Assembly: GCA_032622095.1 (NCBI GenBank)
Contig: CP136061.1
Coordinates: forward strand, 200,066,244 to 200,130,243
Source of the DNA: Siphonodentalium dalli
Taxonomy: Eukaryota > Mollusca > Scaphopoda > Gadilida > Siphonodentaliidae
Direction: 5' to 3'
DNA: 64,000 nt
Positions 58,390-64,000 of this stretch are shown one piece after another (position 1 is the stretch's first letter; each line of letters opens with the position of its first letter). A program made the translations under genes and the position numbers. The notes under the pieces were generated by a model that made no database searches, was not told the origin of the DNA, and saw only the letters and a program-made list of their open reading frames with translations.

Positions 58390-58890
58390 TAGCCCGCTCA
58401 TGAATCTCAAGAACTGTCCATGAAATATTCTGCTGCCAACCTTCCAAAACGGCATTGCTTCGTCAGAGTAACGCATGCTAGCTGAATTCCTGCAAGAATA
58501 CCATTTAACGACATCAATAAACAACAAATATGATATGTTATCGAGAGGGAATTCACCATTAGCAACACTCGATAAAAACTTCAGAAGGACATCTGTCTGA
58601 TCCCCTTCCGCCAGTTTTGAGAAAACTTATGGCAACAGATTTACCACAATTTCTTGAAATGACGACTGTTCGTCCAGAGTATTGTTGGAATGATGAGGAG
58701 TAAACTGACATTGGTTGTTATCAGTACGACCACTGGTTTCCGACTGATTGGGAGTTATGTGTTCAACATGGTGGTCGGTGAGCCGTTCGATGACAATTTT
58801 ATCCGTCTCTGACACTCGCACTTTATTCCCGTGCAACAGTTTGCCGAAAATACCAGCACGGCATTTCGTTTTTTATTGGAAACTTCCGAT
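58390..58890 (-). pseudogene. N-terminal block of the YqaJ-type pseudogene
   Basis: The frame is open from about 58890 to a TAA near 58627, then continues in the same frame through FPLDNISYLLFIDVVKWYS and MRYSDEAMPFWKVG to FLRFMSG, after which it shifts. The next block in the other frame reads GAVLSDVRGRA, NFAVPS and CRGKGEFMGDIDC. The unbroken protein-like words on both sides of the stop argue for one ancestral frame. Domain name unknown. Confidence 0.7.
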
Positions 58891-59624
58891 TTCTTCATCA
58901 AGAATATCAGCAATCTGTATTTTAGTTCCTCATTCGGGTGTTCTTCGATAACGTGAGTAATGACTGTTTGTAGATCAGGAGCGGATATTTAGCAATAGTA
59001 GCATCTGTATGGATCGGTGGGTGCCATGTATCTGAAAATACAAGAACAAACTGTATGTTACTTTTCAATGCATTTCAAAGGGAATCGCCGCAAATACTAT
59101 AGTAGTATCGCTTCGAGTCACATATACGAATACTGATTCAAACAATAGAGATACAGCTATTACAAAACAAACGTTTTCTGACAGTCGCAAGCCCATTGAT
59201 ACGGTAACGCCAATGCGGCGGAACATTTGCATTATATGCTTGCTCAAATCTAGAAATGCCTATACGATCCATGTTTCTCTAAAGATTTGTAGAACTAATG
59301 TGAATTTGTTTTTAAATTAAATAGTTAATTGTATCATACTGGTATATGAAAAAAATAAACATATATCCATACGAAATATATATATATATATAAATGTGTG
59401 CGTGTGGAACAAATGTTGAGTGCGGCCATTAATGATTAAGTGCACATTAAGTGCAATAGATACTCTTTACTGATTTCACCTCGTGGTCCAACAAAGTTAA
59501 TTAGGTGCGATGAGAGCGCGATCGCATAGAATCATCAAAAGATATGACAGTCTGATAATCATAACAGAATATGATATGTTTGGCGCTATCTAGATGCTGA
59601 AAGTACACAATTTTTTACTATACG
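58891..59624. other. No gene seen
   Basis: May hold upstream parts of the pseudogene; a 60-codon minus frame (59065-59247) is hydrophobic and unrecognised. A ttaagtgcaata-like half palindrome lies at 59440-59460. Confidence 0.4.
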
Positions 59625-60120
59625 CGGCCGCAGCGGAGTTTACTTTAGAAAAGCTGGTGCCCGGTTCGGGTTTTACTTGAAGCCTGCAGCGGGGTTTACT
59701 TAATCGTAGTATACGGTAAAGTTGGAAAAACTGAGTTATTCGGGTTATTGGATTGATAATCGGTGAGCTTACTTTTGAAACACGTCATTGGATGATTATG
59801 TCAGACAACTAGCTTATATATATAACCGATATTTCGATTAATGCAAATTTTGATGGATGAATGTCGAATTTTTACCTTGAAATAAGGAATGCACTCGACT
59901 AAGATTAAGTTTTTCTGAAGAACAGTTATCTAAATTATCCTCGGACTTCTGTCACAGTCTACATAACCATTTCCCTATTTATAAGGGGCCAATTTCAAAC
60001 ACAACTATTAGATGGACCACTTTAAACTAATTAAACCAACCTTGTTGTGGAAAATTAAAACATGTTCGCGCCCGCTTCGTGTTTTACTGATGCCCGCAGC
60101 GGCGTTTACTTGCCCGCAGT
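59625..60120 (-). repeat. taaaccccgctgcggg repeats, right copies
   Basis: Copy at 59625-59697, inverted relative to 50117-50192, and a diverged half copy at 60060-60120 in the same orientation as its neighbour. Shared words on the minus strand: agtaaaccccgctgcagg, aaccgggcacc and taaactccgctgcggcc. Confidence 0.75.
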
Positions 60121-60354
60121 GAGGATTATAGGATTACCAGCGTGTTAACCGCGGGACAACTCCGTTTGATATTCACGCAACTAGCTAACCATCTAGCTGT
60201 CAATCACGCGTCACAACGTCAGTCCCTAAATTAAATGGCGGCACGCCCATAACTGAGTGGCTTGGGTTGTCACTAAACGTCCTCACATGACGCGAGTATT
60301 CTATTGGCTAACGTCATGTCATAACGAATCGTGTTACGTTCCAGACTTTCATCC

Positions 60355-60545
60355 CGACTAGCCGGGATGACTCGCTGTTACGTGAGCCGAGTTGTCCCGG
60401 ATAACCGAGTTGTCCCGACAAGGCGGGACGGGACAACTCGGTTTGCCGGGTTGAACCGGCTCATGTAACAGCACACCATATGTTTAGTGAGCATGCACAT
60501 TAGACCGGGCAAGCCGAGTTGTTCCGGCTCATGTAACAAGCCCCT
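60355..60545. mobile_element. Palindromic element with tgttacgtgagccg ends
   Basis: gctgttacgtgagccgagtt at 60374 pairs with ccggctcatgtaacagc ending at 60472, and with a further inverted copy ending ggctcatgtaacaagcccc at 60545. The centre repeats gttgtcccg in both directions. Confidence 0.75.
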
Positions 60546-61586
60546 TACATGAGACCCTCTCCCGATAGAATGTTTAATTACAATATTTGTGACCAAGATG
60601 ACAGAGTAATTACATTTGACAAAATCTAGCCGTAGAGTTTCTTCATTTTCATTTTGGGCTAAAACATTTAAAAGTTGAAAAATGTTGGGCTTCATGTTTC
60701 AAATGTGTATTGTTATGATCTGTTCATGTGTATATTGTAAATAAAATTACCCTATCAAAGATTCATCACAGCCTTTATCATCTTCACTGCTGAATGACGT
60801 CATGTGCTGGGTCGTTGACGTTTTTGACATTTTGCATTGGAAAAATATAATGGAAATGTCGCGAAAACCATACAACTGACTTCGTGCAAAGGCTATTATC
60901 ATACACAATACTTGAACATCGTACATTGTTAGAAACTTCGAGATACACTTGTCCAGTTGCACTAAGTTGTGAGTTCCCAATGATGAATTATGGCCACCTA
61001 CTAGTGCGGTGAACTAGGTACTACGGACCATATATAGCACATGGAGCTCACTTTTACGTGCGTAATTGTTACGGACGGACGTCATATCAGTTAAGAGGTT
61101 AAGGGAATATCGCGCTCTAACGGCATCTATTTTTCGCGTGCGAGATGTCGGCACCAAGCTCCCCAGTCTCGATCGTCATCCTATAATGGCGAGCAGAGAA
61201 ACGATTCAGACAGAGATTGAGTCGGCATACATAAGATGAACCCTTTTTCATAAATTGCCAAATGTACAGGTAGGGTGGAATGAAATGTCACCAATTTCCT
61301 TTTCGATCGACGCCGTAACGAAAAAAAAACTAGTATAATCTGCCATGTAATTATTCCTGCTCCAAGCTCTGTATCCACAACAACAGGACCGTCTGCACCG
61401 GAAAATGTCTTAGGTGTAGGTAATGTACACCATCTTTCGAAAACGTCAACAAATATAGTCCGGCTTGTATTCAACTAGAGGTATATAATTATACAATAAT
61501 ACGTATTAGATGGCTGGGATTCCGTTGAATACATGTGCCTCACGTCAATGGGTGTGGAATAAATAGGCAGAACACAACGCGCAATT
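60546..61586. other. No gene seen
   Basis: Two minus frames (60747-60980, 77 codons; 61181-61474, 97 codons) read plausibly but are unrecognised; an exon cannot be excluded. Confidence 0.4.
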
Positions 61587-61734
61587 TAATCGAGAACTTT
61601 TATCGAAAGAGTTGTGGATGGCGCAATGATATATTTCGTCCAAGCGCAATGATATAATTCGCCCAAGCGTATAGCTCGAGCGAAATGTAACTAAGCGCCG
61701 TCTACAGCGAGTTCGATAAAAGATTCGACATTAC
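61587..61734. mobile_element. Small palindromic element
   Basis: taatcgagaacttttatcga on the left, and the complement of taatgtcgaatcttttatcg on the right. Inside, gcgcaatgatata is repeated twice. Old and imperfect. Confidence 0.55.
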
Positions 61735-62714
61735 GCTGCAAGTTGTGTTATGTATTTATTCTACATCTTTGTGACAGATCATCACCATCGTCGTCGTCAT
61801 TTCCATGCAGTCTTCATCTACATCGCCACCGTCATCAACTCTCAATTTATCGCCATCAATGTCCTGTCATCGTCTTTGTCGTCATGTTATCTTATTTTGT
61901 TCCATAATTTGCATGACAATTTACGCGTATCGGAATAATGTTAATTGTACATGTATATAACACTTAATCAACCAATGAGCTATATGTACTCGATTTGCCG
62001 GAAGCCCGATCGCATGTAACGGTGGTGTGCGGTTACGAGTTTCGGGGGTGTAGTTATTGACCCATATATATACACAAAACCAATGTAAACATTTTCAGAG
62101 AAGTACATACATACATCTCTTGGACAAAGCGTTTCGCCAACTATGTACATATCCACGCTACATGATCCGAAATTATCAGACTAACGAGAACCATGAATAT
62201 ATAGCAATAACAGGCACGAGTATCAATGCCGTTCACTCCGTTGGTACGAGCTCACCGAGTAATTCAGAAACACTAACAACTCATTTAAAAAAACTAAACC
62301 TACCCGTGGTAACCATATATATATATGACTTTATTTCCTCCGTAAACCCACAATTCGATGAAACTCTTTAGAACGTGATGCGATATTTCGATAACAAATA
62401 GAATCAAAGACCCACGTAAGCCTCACATAAATATATTTAACAGATACTTTATTCATAACAAGTTATTGAAAAGAAGTGGAAAGAAATGAAAAGAAATCTA
62501 CTGGACGTCTTTACGACTCAAAATATTATTCTACACATCTGAGCCAATACAGAAAACCTAGGGAAGATATACACCATCACTATCTATACCTAGCAAACAC
62601 ATTTCTTCCTTTTGTTATATATACAGTCACACAATGCCATTACCTGACGTTCATCGACCCATCCTCCCTCGTGAGAGCAATAAACGGCTAAACGAAATGA
62701 CAAATATATCTGAA
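61735..62714. other. No gene seen
   Basis: A 104-codon plus frame (62057-62371) and a 71-codon frame (62476-62691) are unrecognised. Confidence 0.4.
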
Positions 62715-63021
62715 TTAAAATAGTATATCGTATACGACATAAACCAGACCATCTCTCTCTCGTTAGGAGGGATGGATAATACTGATTTCAAGAAACGACT
62801 CACATATAGCCCGTTCTCTTGAAAATACGTCCATATTAAAATAGCATATCGTATACGACATATCAAGGAGAGCATCAATCGTTCTCTCTCTCTCTCTCTC
62901 TCACTCTCTCTCTCTCCCTCCCTCCCTACCTCCCTCCCTCTCTCGTTATGAGGGATGGATTGAACTGATTCCAGGAAACGACTAACATGCAGCCCGTTCC
63001 CTTGAAAATACGTCCATATTG
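62715..63021 (+). repeat. Direct duplication around a CT microsatellite
   Basis: agtatatcgtatacgacata occurs near 62722 and, with one change, near 62841; gagggatggat with gcccgtt and gaaaatacgtccatatt recurs 184 bp apart. A CT/CCCT microsatellite fills 62882-62945. Confidence 0.85.
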
Positions 63022-63218
63022 CACGTATTTCAAAAACTCAAATACGCCCATATTGTAATTATTTGAATCTGAATTACGCTCTCTTTGAACGTAAATGGGG
63101 TAGGAAAACAGTCGTTTTTGAGCGTATTCATATCACAAATACGTCAGTACGAAACACGCCCTAAATTGTTATTATTTAATCTAACTTTGTTCATCGACAC
63201 GACTTACCACAATCACGC

Positions 63219-63524
63219 TCTTTATAACGTGGTTTCACTGCGGCCCGCGCCATTCAACGGAATAACGGGTATATGCTCATTATGGACTTATTTCAGAATC
63301 CACTGTTCTCGAGCCACTTTTACGTTCATATAGAGCGTTATCCATATTCCCATAACGCCAATATTGGCGTATTTGGGTGAAAGCACATGCTAAAGGGCGT
63401 ACACCTGAAAAGAGTTGGCTTATTTGTGTCATTGTCCGCACATAATCTTCTTGGATTCGCCTAATTATCAGTTGATAATGTGACTAAAACTGTCTCCTTT
63501 TCAGCATAGTATAGACTCAAAATG
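63219..63524 (+). repeat. Dispersed repeat, families A and F
   Basis: cgctctttataacgtggttt, gcggcccgcgccattcaacg, aataacgggtatatgc and cttatttcagaatcc in order, then the F words gttgataatgtgactaaaac at about 63470. The longest A+F copy in the window. Confidence 0.75.
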
Positions 63525-64000
63525 TTGTCGAATCAGGTCCATGTTATATATTAATTTTGATGTAATTTCTATTGCTGTATTTATTAATGGAATATATTTT
63601 AAAGTAATAATGCTCGCCCCAGTTCCGGTGAACAACATAGGTCAATACGTTACTCTTATGCGGACTAAATGACACAAGAAAGGCTTACCAAAGTCATATA
63701 ATTTAGACATGATTCTACAGCAAGCAAACAAAACATTCCTTGTTAGTCTGTTCCTTATATGGCCAACATAAAGAACATTATTCTCACTTCAGTGCGAAAC
63801 AAAATGGAAACGGCAGAACAAGTTTTCATTTCCCCACTCCCCCAAGTACCGTATTTTAAGTCTGACGTAGATTACTATTTTGTGTACTTACCGACATATC
63901 TACTACATCATTCCAAATCATGTATAGAGACTAATTTAATGAGCTGTTTAATTATAGCTTGGTCACCAAACGCTTCAAAAGTACACCATGTATGATGTTG
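63525..64000. other. No gene seen
   Basis: A 78-codon plus frame (63759-63995) runs close to the window edge; unrecognised. Confidence 0.4.

Larger units (their letters stand above)
55811..58890 (-). pseudogene. Decayed multidomain gene with a YqaJ-like nuclease
   Basis: Read on the minus strand, several open blocks line up in a plausible protein order: an N-terminal block (58890-58390), a GDID-containing block (about 58440-58133), a nuclease block (57780-56852), a C-terminal block (56851-56285) and a last open stretch (56125-55811). They are separated by in-frame stops and frame changes (stops near 58628, 58133, 57783 and 56852; shifts near 58400 and 57395). I recall similar large proteins, with FWKVG, FLRFMSG, VSPDGS and STDGQW words, as lineage-expanded families in marine invertebrates; this is memory, not a search. 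Function unknown; the nuclease fold suggests DNA end processing. Introns could explain some breaks, but single-base shifts inside conserved words favour decay. Confidence 0.75.

Noticed and set aside
61181-61474. 97-codon minus frame with protein-like FSGADGPVVVDTELGAG
   Set aside because: Could be an exon, but I recognise no family and see no convincing splice sites.
62057-62371. 104-codon plus frame
   Set aside because: No recognisable motif; checked for LINE zinc-knuckle words and found none.

Overview
The window looks like eukaryotic nuclear DNA from a marine invertebrate. A mollusc or other lophotrochozoan is my best guess, held weakly. Reasons: it is AT-rich with almost no long open reading frames. 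It is packed with short inverted-repeat transposons, tRNA-derived SINEs, 5'-truncated LINEs, tandem satellites and poly-C/poly-G runs, and the one good coding exon is preceded by a spliceosomal-type acceptor. There is no sign of bacterial gene density, operons or ribosome binding sites.

Layout. 1-13 kb: dispersed repeats, two tRNA-headed SINEs (one with a perfect 14-bp target duplication) and several TTAA-flanked inverted-repeat elements. 13-22 kb: more of the same, including a tandemly duplicated segment one copy of which carries a clean MITE insertion. 22-25.2 kb: a cluster of ATTGCGCTTAAGCGCAAT-like palindromes, then two blocks of tandem 175-185-bp repeats; the monomers of the first block are themselves palindromes. 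27-35 kb: a foldback element made of ttcggagttatggg-type repeats, a 1.1-kb element with perfect 36-bp ends, and members of a TTAA/AGGCACG family. 37.6-38.3 kb: a LINE 3' fragment inserted into an older repeat. 40-46 kb: further TTAA elements, about 35 copies of a 53-bp hairpin satellite, and an 85-bp-arm near-perfect palindrome. A diverged duplication links 42.2-43.2 kb with 47.5-49.7 kb.

The most gene-like part is 50-60 kb. A C2H2 zinc-finger exon (53,539-54,309, + strand) converges on a decayed gene on the - strand (about 58,890 to 55,811) whose central block resembles YqaJ/lambda-exonuclease nucleases. Between them lie a 130-bp palindrome and a LINE fragment with a 12-bp target duplication. 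The locus is bracketed by inverted copies of a repeat rich in taaaccccgctgcgg, and the zinc-finger exon is preceded by a second cluster of the AATTGCGCTTAAGCGCAATT palindrome. Whether these parts form one mobile unit is inference.

No complete host gene, rRNA gene, functional tRNA gene or CRISPR array is visible. All family names come from sequence features and memory, without database searches.
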